NCBI RefSeq assembly: GCF_037080055.1
Contig: NZ_JBAOJI010000005.1
Span: 124,001 to 188,000 of the forward strand
Source of the DNA: Halovenus sp037080055
GTDB taxonomy: Archaea; Halobacteriota; Halobacteria; Halobacteriales; Haloarculaceae
Direction: 5' to 3'
Length of the DNA stretch: 64,000 nt
The notes below the pieces were generated by a model. That model was not told the origin of the DNA, made no database searches, and worked only from the letters and a program-made list of their open reading frames with translations. A program made the position numbers and the translations under genes. Shown here in pieces: positions 24,806 to 32,265 of this stretch. How positions within the stretch are numbered: position 1 is the stretch's first letter; the number at the start of each line of letters is the position of its first letter.

Positions 24806-25235
24806 TGTCGATCACCACCGCGTTCTCCCCTTGGTCGTATTCGATGACGATCTGACCACCAGACGCGCTCGAATCCGCGATTGTGGTCGTATTCGCGAGT
24901 GGAATCGTCACCTCGATGGATGGATTGTCGGTCGTGAGTCGCAAGCGCTGGTCGTCCTCCTCCAGATTGATTCGGTAGGCGGTTCCGACGACGCTGGGCG
25001 GGAACCGCTGTTCGATCGTCACGTTCGTTTCACCCATGCCGCTTTCGTTGAGTCGATCAGCCGCGTTGACGTGTGTCGCGACCTGTTCCCCGACGATCTC
25101 GAGTTCGGTACGAACCACCTCCTCGCGCTGGCTGTCGACGAAATTCCCACCTGCCATGAACAGCCCAGAGACGAGAATGACCGTTATCCCCAGCGTGAGG
25201 ACGTAGCCGAGCGCAGTCGACAGTCCGCGAGTCAT
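24798..25235 (-). CDS. Pilin-like exported protein (DUF7266 type)
   Basis: 145 aa. Starts MTRGLSTALGYVLTLGITVI: a short charged leader, then one hydrophobic helix, as in minor pilins. The exposed part has NVTIEQRFPPSVVGTAYRIN and a C-terminal beta-rich region. Overlaps both neighbours (4 and 8 bp), so the cluster is translationally coupled. Family naming from memory. Confidence 0.7.
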   Translation of the reverse strand: MTRGLSTALGYVLTLGITVILVSGLFMAGGNFVDSQREEVVRTELEIVGEQVATHVNAADRLNESGMGETNVTIEQRFPPSVVGTAYRINLEEDDQRLRLTTDNPSIEVTIPLANTTTIADSSASGGQIVIEYDQGENAVVIDSA

Positions 25236-26176
25236 GCTGGTTCACCCGGAGCGACCCTTACGTCGGTCTCGTACTCGACTTCTGGCGTCTCGTACTCGAA
25301 ATCGAGGATCGCGCTGTACATCGCTGGTGTCACCCGTGCGCCCGATCCCGGTCCGTCAACCTCGGCGTAGTTGTCGTTCGTGCTCCCATCGAGGCTCGCG
25401 TTGTCGACGACCAGACTGTAGGTTCCCTCGATATTGTCCGCATTCTCGAAGTTGATCTCGTACTCGTCGTCGATTCCGGCCGCGAAGTACAGGTCCTCAC
25501 CGGCTTCCGTGTCCTGCAGCGCCGGGCAGACTTCGCCGTTGACCGTCGCAGCAGTCACGTCGACTGTTTCGACGGTCCCGACCGAACAGCTCTCAGTGGA
25601 GATACCGCTGCGGTCGACTGTCACTGTGCTGTTGCTGATCGTCAGGTCCCACTCGTCAGAACTGTCAGTATCCTCCACAGCGACGGTAAAATCGCCGGTG
25701 GAGTGCGTTGTTACGTTGATCTCGAACGCCCGAGTTCGTGTCACGTCCGTGGCCAGCGTCCAGTCCGCAGTCGTCTCGTTGTTCTCGAATGTGCCAGCAT
25801 CAGACTGGAAAATGCGTGAGCCGTTGGTCGAACTGTCCAGTTCGAGCGCGATACCCGTCCCGCGCTGGGCTTGCTGGATGCCGGTGTAATCGTTGATGTC
25901 TCTGATCCCATCGGTGACGTTTCTGCGAATCGTCTCGTTGGTGGTCGCGTTGTTCTCGTTCGCGAACCCGATGACCTCGCCGGTGAACTGCGTCACACCG
26001 TGACGGTATTCGAGCGCCTTCGTCGAATCGACGTTCTCGCTCCGGGTCGCCAGATTCTCCGTGAAGATTGCTGAGTTGACGATGATCGCCAGTCCGAGAA
26101 AGATCGCAGCGAGTGCGAACGCCGTCACGAGGATGAGTTGTCCCCGGTCGCGCTGGCCGCTGCTCAGATCCGCCAT
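25232..26176 (-). CDS. Pilin-like exported protein (DUF7261 type)
   Basis: 314 aa. Starts MADLSSGQRDRGQLILVTAF, with hydrophobic AIFLGLAIIVNSAIF next, giving a single N-terminal anchor. The large extracellular part is Thr/Asn/Asp-rich with many potential N-glycosylation sequons (NNAT, NETI, NVT, NGS, NET) and a Cys pair in TESCSVG and GEVCPAL. It is the biggest of the five cluster members and may be the main exposed component. Overlaps the 26164 gene by 13 bp. Confidence 0.7.
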   Translation of the reverse strand: MADLSSGQRDRGQLILVTAFALAAIFLGLAIIVNSAIFTENLATRSENVDSTKALEYRHGVTQFTGEVIGFANENNATTNETIRRNVTDGIRDINDYTGIQQAQRGTGIALELDSSTNGSRIFQSDAGTFENNETTADWTLATDVTRTRAFEINVTTHSTGDFTVAVEDTDSSDEWDLTISNSTVTVDRSGISTESCSVGTVETVDVTAATVNGEVCPALQDTEAGEDLYFAAGIDDEYEINFENADNIEGTYSLVVDNASLDGSTNDNYAEVDGPGSGARVTPAMYSAILDFEYETPEVEYETDVRVAPGEPA

Positions 26177-26784
26177 GCGACCACCTCGACAGTGACGACG
26201 TTGTACAGTCCGTTATCAGACGACTTCGCATTATCAGCAGGGCCGTTCGGGATATAAAATCTATCAGACTCTCGAACGGTCGTCTCGTTGCGCGAGCCAT
26301 CCTCGTTGATAACGTGGTCGTCGTTGCGGAGGCTGATCGTCCATGTCGCCGAGACGGCGTTGTCGCTGGGCGTCCCCTGCAGAATCATCTCTTCGGTGTC
26401 GATCGCTTCCTCGCCGACCTGATACCGAACGAGGACGTTGTACGCGATTCCTTGCTCGGTGAAGGCTTGGTCGAGTTTCTCACCGAACTCGATATCCGGT
26501 GGATCGTCAGTGTAGAATCCCTGATCCCCTGTGTTGTGGAACTGCCGGGCGGTCTGGTTTCGGTACAGAATCGCTTCTTTTAGCGAGCCATCCTCGGCCG
26601 CGCTGGCTAACGCTCCCTGTGCGACGGACCGCTGTTGGCCCTCGATGTGCTGGCTCGACGTACTCGCGGAGAGCGGCGTTACGATCGTAACCTGTAGCGC
26701 AAACGCGACGGCAGTCAAGAGAACGATTGCGGCAACAACGGCTTCGAGGGTGAACGCCTGCCCTCGCTGGTCGCTCGCTCCCAT
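26164..26784 (-). CDS. Pilin-like exported protein (DUF7288 type)
   Basis: 206 aa. Starts MGASDQRGQAFTLEAVVAAI; the GQAFTLEA motif is the closest in the cluster to the classical pilin F-T-L-x-E signature, with Glu five residues after the predicted cleavage site. The hydrophobic helix continues VLLTAVAFALQV. The upstream-extended frame (to 26943) lies inside the preceding gene, so ATG 26784 is chosen; it shares bases with that gene's stop (ATGA). Confidence 0.72.
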   Translation of the reverse strand: MGASDQRGQAFTLEAVVAAIVLLTAVAFALQVTIVTPLSASTSSQHIEGQQRSVAQGALASAAEDGSLKEAILYRNQTARQFHNTGDQGFYTDDPPDIEFGEKLDQAFTEQGIAYNVLVRYQVGEEAIDTEEMILQGTPSDNAVSATWTISLRNDDHVINEDGSRNETTVRESDRFYIPNGPADNAKSSDNGLYNVVTVEVVAWRI

Positions 26785-27344
26785 CAGGAAACCACCACCT
26801 GCATCATCACGTCTCTCCCGTGAAGCGTGACGACTCTCGTCGCTGTCGTCGTTGCCCGCCGCTGTTCGATATCGCCACCAATGGTCAGCTCGATCGTGTT
26901 GGAGTTTGACGATGTCGTCAAGTTTCGATCGCTCGTGTCCCAATACAGCTGTTCGAGTTGGGTACCATCACTCAAATTCCCGAGCAGCGTTACGTTGACC
27001 GTCTGGTACTCTCCGATACCGACCTGCTCGTTGAGCGCCGACTCGTCGTACCGACAGTCGTGAGCACCTGTCGCGGGGTCCTCGTCCGCTTCCCTGTCGA
27101 AGAAGGCGACTGTACAGCCCCGGTCGAGAACGTACGGCTCGTCCGGGCTACCGAGCGCATCCTGTGCGAGATAATCGGCCGTCCGGTCGACTGTGACGGT
27201 CTCCGACTGGCCGGTCACGGTAAACGGCGTCAGTATTCCCGGTGCGAACAGAAAAATAAAGATAATCGCCCCGAGGAAGACACTAATTCCGATGGTGAAA
27301 TCTAACGTCGTCTGTCCTCTTGTCCCCATTTCCTGACTCTCCAT
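26784..27344 (-). CDS. Pilin-like exported protein (DUF7287 type), first gene of cluster
   Basis: 186 aa. MESQEMGTRGQTTLDFTIGI followed by SVFLGAIIFIFLFAPGIL is a pilin-type leader and helix. ATG 27329 (MGTRGQ) is an alternative start. The exposed part has a Cys pair (DRGCTVAFF and AHDCRYD) and sequons. As first gene it probably carries the operon promoter (GATAACGG about 27 nt upstream is a weak TATA). Nothing else is seen in 27345-27564. Confidence 0.7.
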   Translation of the reverse strand: MESQEMGTRGQTTLDFTIGISVFLGAIIFIFLFAPGILTPFTVTGQSETVTVDRTADYLAQDALGSPDEPYVLDRGCTVAFFDREADEDPATGAHDCRYDESALNEQVGIGEYQTVNVTLLGNLSDGTQLEQLYWDTSDRNLTTSSNSNTIELTIGGDIEQRRATTTATRVVTLHGRDVMMQVVVS

Positions 27345-27564
27345 AGTCGCCCAGTTTTCTGCCCGTTATCACGAGTTGGTATCAGCCGGCCTGCGCGCGG
27401 TCCGGAAAGCGGCAGTGGGTCCGAGTCGTCCGGACGCCAGCTATCGGTCTGGCTGCGTGCAGTTTCTGCTTGTTCGGCGAAACCAATGATCTCTCTTCTT
27501 ATATCCGTTGTGGCCAACTGATCCAGGGTATCAACTGATGATTCTTGGACGGGCAGCGCACGGA

Positions 27565-28113
27565 TCAGTTGTCGGCCGCTGACTCGAGTGACTTCTCGAA
27601 GTGGATCAACTCGTAGGCTCCGTGTTCGGATCTGGCCACCTCGCGGTAGCCGGCCGCTTCGTACAGGACGATCGCGCGCTGCTGGCGCACGGATGTCGTG
27701 GCCAGCAATAGATCGTAGGCGTCGCTGTCGACCCGGCGTTCGAGTTCGTCGAGCAGCGCACGCCCGTAGCCGTTACCCTGCAGCGGCGGCGCGACGCGCA
27801 TCCGGTGGAGTTCGACACTGTTTGGTACTGTTCGCTCGTCGGCGTGGCCGTGTTCGTTCGGCAGAAACCCCCCCATCGCAACGACCCTCCCGTCGAAGGT
27901 GCTCGGCACACCGTCGGCATCGACCGACGAGGAGATGCCGACGAGAAACTCACCGCCAGTCTCAAAGTACGCCGACTCGACTGATTCGAGGTCCTCGGTG
28001 CCGGGAATGTCGGCCGGGTCTGCGCCCGCGTCCCGCATCGCCCACTCGTGGAGTTCCACGATCGCATCGCTGTCTCGTGGATCGTACCGCCTGAATCGGA
28101 ACTCCTCGGGCAT
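27565..28113 (-). CDS. GNAT-family N-acetyltransferase
   Basis: 182 aa with the GNAT core: VELHRMRVAPPLQGNGYGRA includes the acetyl-CoA pyrophosphate loop (Q/RxxGxG/A as QGNGYG). The later VRQQRAIVLYEAAGYREV is the motif B helix ending in the usual YExxGF-like segment. Substrate unknown. It lies 3 bp downstream of the glmU-like gene in the same direction, so both are in one operon, though a link to amino-sugar metabolism is only inferred. Confidence 0.87.
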   Translation of the reverse strand: MPEEFRFRRYDPRDSDAIVELHEWAMRDAGADPADIPGTEDLESVESAYFETGGEFLVGISSSVDADGVPSTFDGRVVAMGGFLPNEHGHADERTVPNSVELHRMRVAPPLQGNGYGRALLDELERRVDSDAYDLLLATTSVRQQRAIVLYEAAGYREVARSEHGAYELIHFEKSLESAADN

Positions 28114-28116
28114 GGT

Positions 28117-29295
28117 TCAGCGGTCCTCGAAGACTGATTCGCCGGGTTCTGTCCGCGCGCCGGTCGAGAGCACGACACCAGGATTCAGACTCGTGTTGAT
28201 CCCCGTCTTCACGCCGTCGCCGGCGACGACGCCAAATTTCCGGCGGCCGGTCGAGACTCGCTCACCCTTGACGGTCACTCGAACGTCTTCGTCGTCGTGA
28301 CGGAGGTTGGCGACGTTCGTTCCGGCCCCGAAGTTCACCTCGCGGCCGAGCACGCTATCGCCTACGTAGGAGAGATGTGGGACACTGCTGTCGGCCATGA
28401 CGACGCTGTTTTTGATTTCGACGGACTGACCGACTTTCGTCTCTTCGCCGAGCAGCGTCCGACCGCGGACGTAGGCGTTCGGGCCGACAGTCGCGCCAGA
28501 CCGGAGCAGCGCCGGGCCTTCGATGACAGTTCCGGGTTCGACCGTCGCGCCCTCCTCCACGACGACGGGGCCGCGGATCGTCGCCGAGTCGGCGACTGTC
28601 CCGTCGAGTCGGCGGTCTAATCCATCGAGTTTCCACTCGTTGGCTTCTAGCAGTTCCCACGGCCGGCCAACATCCAGCCAGCGGTCCAGTTCGACAGCCC
28701 GGACATCGAACTCGTCGATCACGCGTGCGAGCACGTCTGTCAGTTCGTACTCACCGCGCTCGGATTTCGAGACATCGAGATACTCGACCGCTTCGCCCGG
28801 AAACTGGTAGGCACCGGCGTTGGCGAGATTCGAGGGCGGATCGTCAGGTTTCTCGACGATATCGGTCACCGTCGCGCGGTCAGTCGAGAGGACGCCGTAA
28901 CTCGTGGGATTCTCGACCTCGACGGCGGCGATTGCAGGACCAGCCTCGAACAGCGTTTCGATACCGTCGTCGTACAGATTGTCGCCGTTGAGGACGACAA
29001 AGGGACCGTCGAGTTCGGGGGCGGCCGTACGGACGGCGTCGGCGGTGCCGCGCTGTTCTGTCTGTGTAACGAAGGTGACTGGAACGCCGCGATACGAGTC
29101 ACCAAAGTATTCGGTGACTGCTTCGGCTTCGTAGCCGACGACGACGATCAACTCCGAGACGCCGCCGTCGACGGCCGCGTCGGCGGCGTGGGCGACGAGC
29201 GGCCGGTCGGCGACTGGGACCATCGGCTTCGGGAGTGAATCGGTCAGCGGTCGCATCCGAGTTCCCTGTCCCGCGGCCAGCAGTACTGCTTGCAT
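28117..29295 (-). CDS. glmU: Bifunctional sugar-1-phosphate nucleotidyl/acetyltransferase (GlmU-like)
   Basis: 392 aa. The N-terminal nucleotidyltransferase (1-230) starts MQAVLLAAGQGTRMRPLTD, with PKPMVPVADRP (substrate Lys) and VLNGDNLYDD (metal Asp). The C-terminal left-handed beta helix (about 245-390) has hexapeptide repeats such as ATIRGPVVVEEGATVEPG and the acceptor-site EIKNSVVMADSS and NFGAGTNVAN. Together these should make UDP- or dTDP-sugars, most likely UDP-GlcNAc from GlcN-1-P, needed for S-layer and pilin N-glycans. ATG 29295 chosen; upstream frame to 29430 has no family similarity. Confidence 0.87.
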   Translation of the reverse strand: MQAVLLAAGQGTRMRPLTDSLPKPMVPVADRPLVAHAADAAVDGGVSELIVVVGYEAEAVTEYFGDSYRGVPVTFVTQTEQRGTADAVRTAAPELDGPFVVLNGDNLYDDGIETLFEAGPAIAAVEVENPTSYGVLSTDRATVTDIVEKPDDPPSNLANAGAYQFPGEAVEYLDVSKSERGEYELTDVLARVIDEFDVRAVELDRWLDVGRPWELLEANEWKLDGLDRRLDGTVADSATIRGPVVVEEGATVEPGTVIEGPALLRSGATVGPNAYVRGRTLLGEETKVGQSVEIKNSVVMADSSVPHLSYVGDSVLGREVNFGAGTNVANLRHDDEDVRVTVKGERVSTGRRKFGVVAGDGVKTGINTSLNPGVVLSTGARTEPGESVFEDR

Positions 29296-29366
29296 GGCCG
29301 TATCGTCTCGCCCGTAACTGAAATGAGTACCGTCACCGACTCGCTGGATCGGCCACCAGTCGTCGG

Positions 29367-29537
29367 TTATTGCCGTTTGGATCCGCGACGGGCCGAGACC
29401 GGCGCACGATCCTCGAAGGATTTTCCGCAACTGGGGCAGTCGCCGTCCTCGAAGAATTCACGGGGACCCTCGCGAGTCTCCGGATCCCACCGAACGCGAT
29501 AGCCACAGCGATCACAGACCGTCGTTTGTCGAGCCAT
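29367..29537 (-). CDS. Zinc-ribbon protein, 56 aa
   Basis: Starts MARQTTVCDRCGYRVRW and contains two knuckles, CDRCG and CPSCGKSF, with an acidic segment between. A rubredoxin-like zinc ribbon of this size may act in transcription or translation, but no partner is visible. The frame is open upstream to 29660 across the divergent gene; ATG 29537 matches the motif position. Confidence 0.75.
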   Translation of the reverse strand: MARQTTVCDRCGYRVRWDPETREGPREFFEDGDCPSCGKSFEDRAPVSARRGSKRQ

Positions 29538-29628
29538 ACCAAACCTTGGGACCGCATCGGTAAAATTCGCAGTGCTATTTTCAGCCCGACACGCTGGATT
29601 TTTGCCGACTGATCGCCTATACCAGGCT

Positions 29629-30147
29629 ATGACTGAGGAGATTCCCGACTCGGCCCGCAAGGCCTTCGAGGCCCACGAGAAAATTGCGGCGACCGAGGAA
29701 GGATACGCGATCGAGACGACCGTTTTCGACGGATTCGTGCGGGCGAGCGAGGGGCCGGACTGGAAACATACCTACACAGTCACGGTGTTCGTGCCGACGC
29801 TGTCGGCGGCCACAGCGGAGGCCATCGGTCCGGCCGTCGAGGACGGCTGGCGGGACACGCTCGAACGACGGTTAGAGGACGCCCCGCAATCGACCCGGTC
29901 GAACGTCGACCTCCACGCGCTCGATGTGGAAGAAGTCGACGACGAACTCCAGATCACCTTCACCTTCGAGTGGGGCGACGCCGACCGGGCGGCCGATATC
30001 GCCAAGACATTCGTCGAGTACGTCGAGGGAACCTACGTCGAAGGCATCGTCCCCGGCTACGAGTACGAGTCACCAGTTGCTGATCTGCTCTCGAACGCGA
30101 GTCAGGGCGACGATAGCAGCGCGACCCGGGGCGGAACCCCGCTTTAG
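29629..30147 (+). CDS. DUF5813-type conserved haloarchaeal protein
   Basis: 172 aa, soluble, acidic, starting MTEEIPDSARKAFEAHEKI. It is alpha/beta with KHTYTVTVFVPTLSAATAEA and DDELQITFTFEWGDADRAA, and DIAKTFVEYVEGTYVEGIVP near the end. I recognise it as the haloarchaeal DUF5813 family; no function is known. ATG 29629 chosen over an upstream in-frame ATG at 29572 that lies in the divergent promoter. Its end overlaps the convergent AsnC-like gene by 4 bp. Confidence 0.75.
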   Translation: MTEEIPDSARKAFEAHEKIAATEEGYAIETTVFDGFVRASEGPDWKHTYTVTVFVPTLSAATAEAIGPAVEDGWRDTLERRLEDAPQSTRSNVDLHALDVEEVDDELQITFTFEWGDADRAADIAKTFVEYVEGTYVEGIVPGYEYESPVADLLSNASQGDDSSATRGGTPL

Positions 30148-30374
30148 TCCATCGCAATATACGTCTGTGTGCTGCTGACGCCGTCGATGGACTGGATTTC
30201 TGTCGCGGCGATATCCTTCACGTCGCCGGGCGAATCGACGGCGACGACGGCGATGAGATCGACATCGCCGGCGACGATGTGGGTCCGCTCTACGCCATCG
30301 ATTGCCGTGATTGCTTCCTTGAGTCGGTCCGCCTCGCTCGTGTTCGCCTTGATCATAACGTATGCTCTAACCAT
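30144..30374 (-). CDS. Stand-alone Lrp/AsnC ligand-binding (RAM) domain protein
   Basis: 76 aa, only the RAM/ligand-binding half of an Lrp/AsnC regulator: MVRAYVMIKANTSEADRLKE, VERTHIVAGDVDLIAVV and VSSTQTYIAMD. No DNA-binding helix-turn-helix. Located 2 bp downstream of trkA in the same direction, so it is probably a ligand-sensing partner of the potassium regulator. A paralogue sits upstream of trkA (31156). Confidence 0.87.
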   Translation of the reverse strand: MVRAYVMIKANTSEADRLKEAITAIDGVERTHIVAGDVDLIAVVAVDSPGDVKDIAATEIQSIDGVSSTQTYIAMD

Positions 30375-30376
30375 GC

Positions 30377-31060
30377 TTATGCACCTCCTGGCTGCGGTCG
30401 CGCGCTCTCACCGACGATCAACTGCCGGATCTCGTCGAGATTCTCCGTGTCGCCGAGGACGACGACTCGATCCCCATTTTCGAGCGAGTCGTCCATGGTC
30501 GGAAGTCGGAGGGAATTGCCCTTCGATCCGTACGCGATCAGTCGAGCGGTCCCCGGGAGTTCGAGTTCGCTCAGCGTGTAATCCTCCATCGGCGAGTCGT
30601 TGGTGATCGTGAACTCGACGATCTGCAGGGACTGTTCGATGTCCGCAATCGCCCGGATGTTCCCGCCGGTCAGTGCGTTTTTGGCGACAATTGCGCCGAG
30701 TCGCTCCGGATAGACGATCTGATCGACTTCTTTGACGTGTTCGCGATAGATGTCTTCCCGGTAATCCTCGTCGATCCGCATAACCGTCCGACAGCCGTAC
30801 TGGTCGGCAATCGCACAGGCCGCGTAGTTGGCGTTGAGATCACCCGTCAGCGCGCCGACTGCGTCCGCCTCTTCGATACCGGCCTCCAGCAGGATCTCCT
30901 CGCTGGCAGCGTCACCGTGGATCACTGTGAACCCCTCGGCACGTGCTCGCTCGACGGCTTCCTCGTCGGGATCGACGAGCGTCACCTCGTGATCCGTCCC
31001 GGCGATTGCACGGGCGGTCCGCAGTCCCACCCGGCCCGCGCCCAGAATTATGAATTGCAT
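30377..31060 (-). CDS. trkA: TrkA-family K+ transport regulator (RCK)
   Basis: 227 aa cytosolic gating subunit of Trk/Ktr potassium uptake. The TrkA-N Rossmann domain begins MQFIILGAGRVGLRTARAI with the GxGxxG loop and acidic VDPDEEAVERA. The TrkA-C domain (about 140-220) ends RVVVLGDTENLDEIRQL. No trkH gene is in the window, so the membrane partner is elsewhere. A TATA-like AGCTTTATTCC (minus strand, about 31084-31094) lies 27 nt upstream of the ATG. Confidence 0.92.
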   Translation of the reverse strand: MQFIILGAGRVGLRTARAIAGTDHEVTLVDPDEEAVERARAEGFTVIHGDAASEEILLEAGIEEADAVGALTGDLNANYAACAIADQYGCRTVMRIDEDYREDIYREHVKEVDQIVYPERLGAIVAKNALTGGNIRAIADIEQSLQIVEFTITNDSPMEDYTLSELELPGTARLIAYGSKGNSLRLPTMDDSLENGDRVVVLGDTENLDEIRQLIVGESARPQPGGA

Positions 31061-31155
31061 GTGCTACCGTACGACAAGGAGGGGAATAAAGCTATCCCGG
31101 CAGCGGTAATTCACTGGGGGAACACTTTTTGCATGACACAGCGTAGCATACCACA

Positions 31156-31386
31156 ATGGTTCAGGCATTCATTATGGTCAAAACGGCTGCGGGGGAGTCC
31201 GCAACGGTCCGCGAACAGGTCGTGGGGATGGACGCAGTGCTCGAAGCTCACGTGGTTGCCGGCCAGTACGACGTAATCGCAGAAGTGCAGGGTGAGGAGG
31301 TGTATTCGGTGATTCACGCCGTTGCGACTGACCTGACGAGTCTGGACGGAGTCGTCGACACGCGCACGTACATCTGTTTGGAGTAA
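31156..31386 (+). CDS. Stand-alone Lrp/AsnC ligand-binding (RAM) domain protein
   Basis: 76 aa, same length and layout as the product at 30144: MVQAFIMVKTAAGESATVRE, VLEAHVVAGQYDVIAEV, VVDTRTYICLE. It too lacks a DNA-binding part. Divergent from trkA with 95 bp between starts, so the two genes share a regulatory region. Probably senses a small molecule for potassium transport or acts as a subunit with its paralogue. Confidence 0.85.
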   Translation: MVQAFIMVKTAAGESATVREQVVGMDAVLEAHVVAGQYDVIAEVQGEEVYSVIHAVATDLTSLDGVVDTRTYICLE

Positions 31387-31457
31387 TCCTACCGAACGCA
31401 TTCGCTACCTTGATTGAGGGAGTCTCCTGAAGTTGTTTTCTGTCCCGCGAACACAAG

Positions 31458-31467
31458 TTTATTTTAT
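31458..31467 (+). promoter_or_regulatory. TATA box of the DUF5518-like gene
   Basis: TTTATTTTAT centred 27 nt before ATG 31490; implies a leaderless transcript and rejects the longer frame starting at 31433. Confidence 0.55.
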
Positions 31468-31489
31468 CGCCGTAGTTCACACTAATCTA

Positions 31490-31912
31490 ATGAGAGCGGC
31501 GCTCAACCCCGAGATCGAGTTCAACTGGATTCCCGCCCTTTGGGCCGCAGGTGTGGTCCTCGCTGCGGGGCTGGTCGGGAACTTTGCGTTGGGGCGACCT
31601 CAGTTGCTCGGTCACGGTGCAGTAGTCGCTGGGATTGTTGCCTCCTTCCGAAGCGGCTACTACCAGAACTCGGGGAACAGTGCCGCTGTGGGGACATTCC
31701 TCGGGACGGTAGCAATCTCTCCAATCATTGCGTACTCGCGGGTTACGTTCGTCTTTGGTATTCAGGGCCTCGGCGATACGCTGTTCGTCTCTGGGGCACT
31801 CCTGCTCGCGTGGCTGATCGTCGTCGCGACTATTCTGCTCCCGTTAGCGTATTTCGGTGCGTTTGTCGGCGATTACACGCGGAAGAAACTGGGTGGAGTA
31901 CTCGGCTACTGA
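31490..31912 (+). CDS. DUF5518-like membrane protein
   Basis: 140 aa integral membrane protein with four hydrophobic segments: WIPALWAAGVVLAAGLVGN, GHGAVVAGIVASF, AAVGTFLGTVAISPIIAY and FVSGALLLAWLIVVATILL. The short polar end is TRKKLGGVLGY. The Gly/Ala-rich pattern and GxxG helices resemble the haloarchaeal DUF5518 family. No known function. The start is set by the TATA box. Confidence 0.72.
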   Translation: MRAALNPEIEFNWIPALWAAGVVLAAGLVGNFALGRPQLLGHGAVVAGIVASFRSGYYQNSGNSAAVGTFLGTVAISPIIAYSRVTFVFGIQGLGDTLFVSGALLLAWLIVVATILLPLAYFGAFVGDYTRKKLGGVLGY

Positions 31913-32265
31913 GCGACACCCATTGGGGCTCTCTGTCCGAGTCCCGTCCGCACCGTCTGCGCGGGAGTGGTCGGAGCGGTTGCGTTGTAAGATGCCCTCC
32001 TCGGAAAGATGTTCGTATCACTACACACCTGTCCACTACTGTACACTTTGAATCGGTTTCGGGCGGCCGGTGCAATGCACGTCCACGGCCGGTGACGTTC
32101 TGCGGTTGTACAAGCTTATTTGTGTGGTTGATTACGGGTGATTTCGGGAAAAGTTTATTAGTATAGTAGGAATTTACTGAAACAGATCGCACCGTTCGAT
32201 GTACTATCAATAATTCCCGGACTAGCATACCGCTGGACTGGTACACAAAACATCACTAAGTATCC
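31913..32265. other. Intergenic region with dpp operon promoter and repeats
   Basis: No gene found. Plus-strand TATA-like boxes are at 32153-32160 (GTTTATTA) and 32114-32120 (GCTTATT), giving an 80-nt or longer leader before the ATG at 32266. Upstream of them is a perfect 11-bp palindrome, GTGCAATGCAC (32070-32080), between two direct copies of GGCCGGTG (32065-32072 and 32087-32094) 22 bp apart. These may be regulator sites. Confidence 0.4.

Noticed and set aside
27302..27517. 71-aa minus-strand frame overlapping the first pilin-like gene
   Set aside because: Out of frame with that gene's clear pilin signal and lacking its own motifs.
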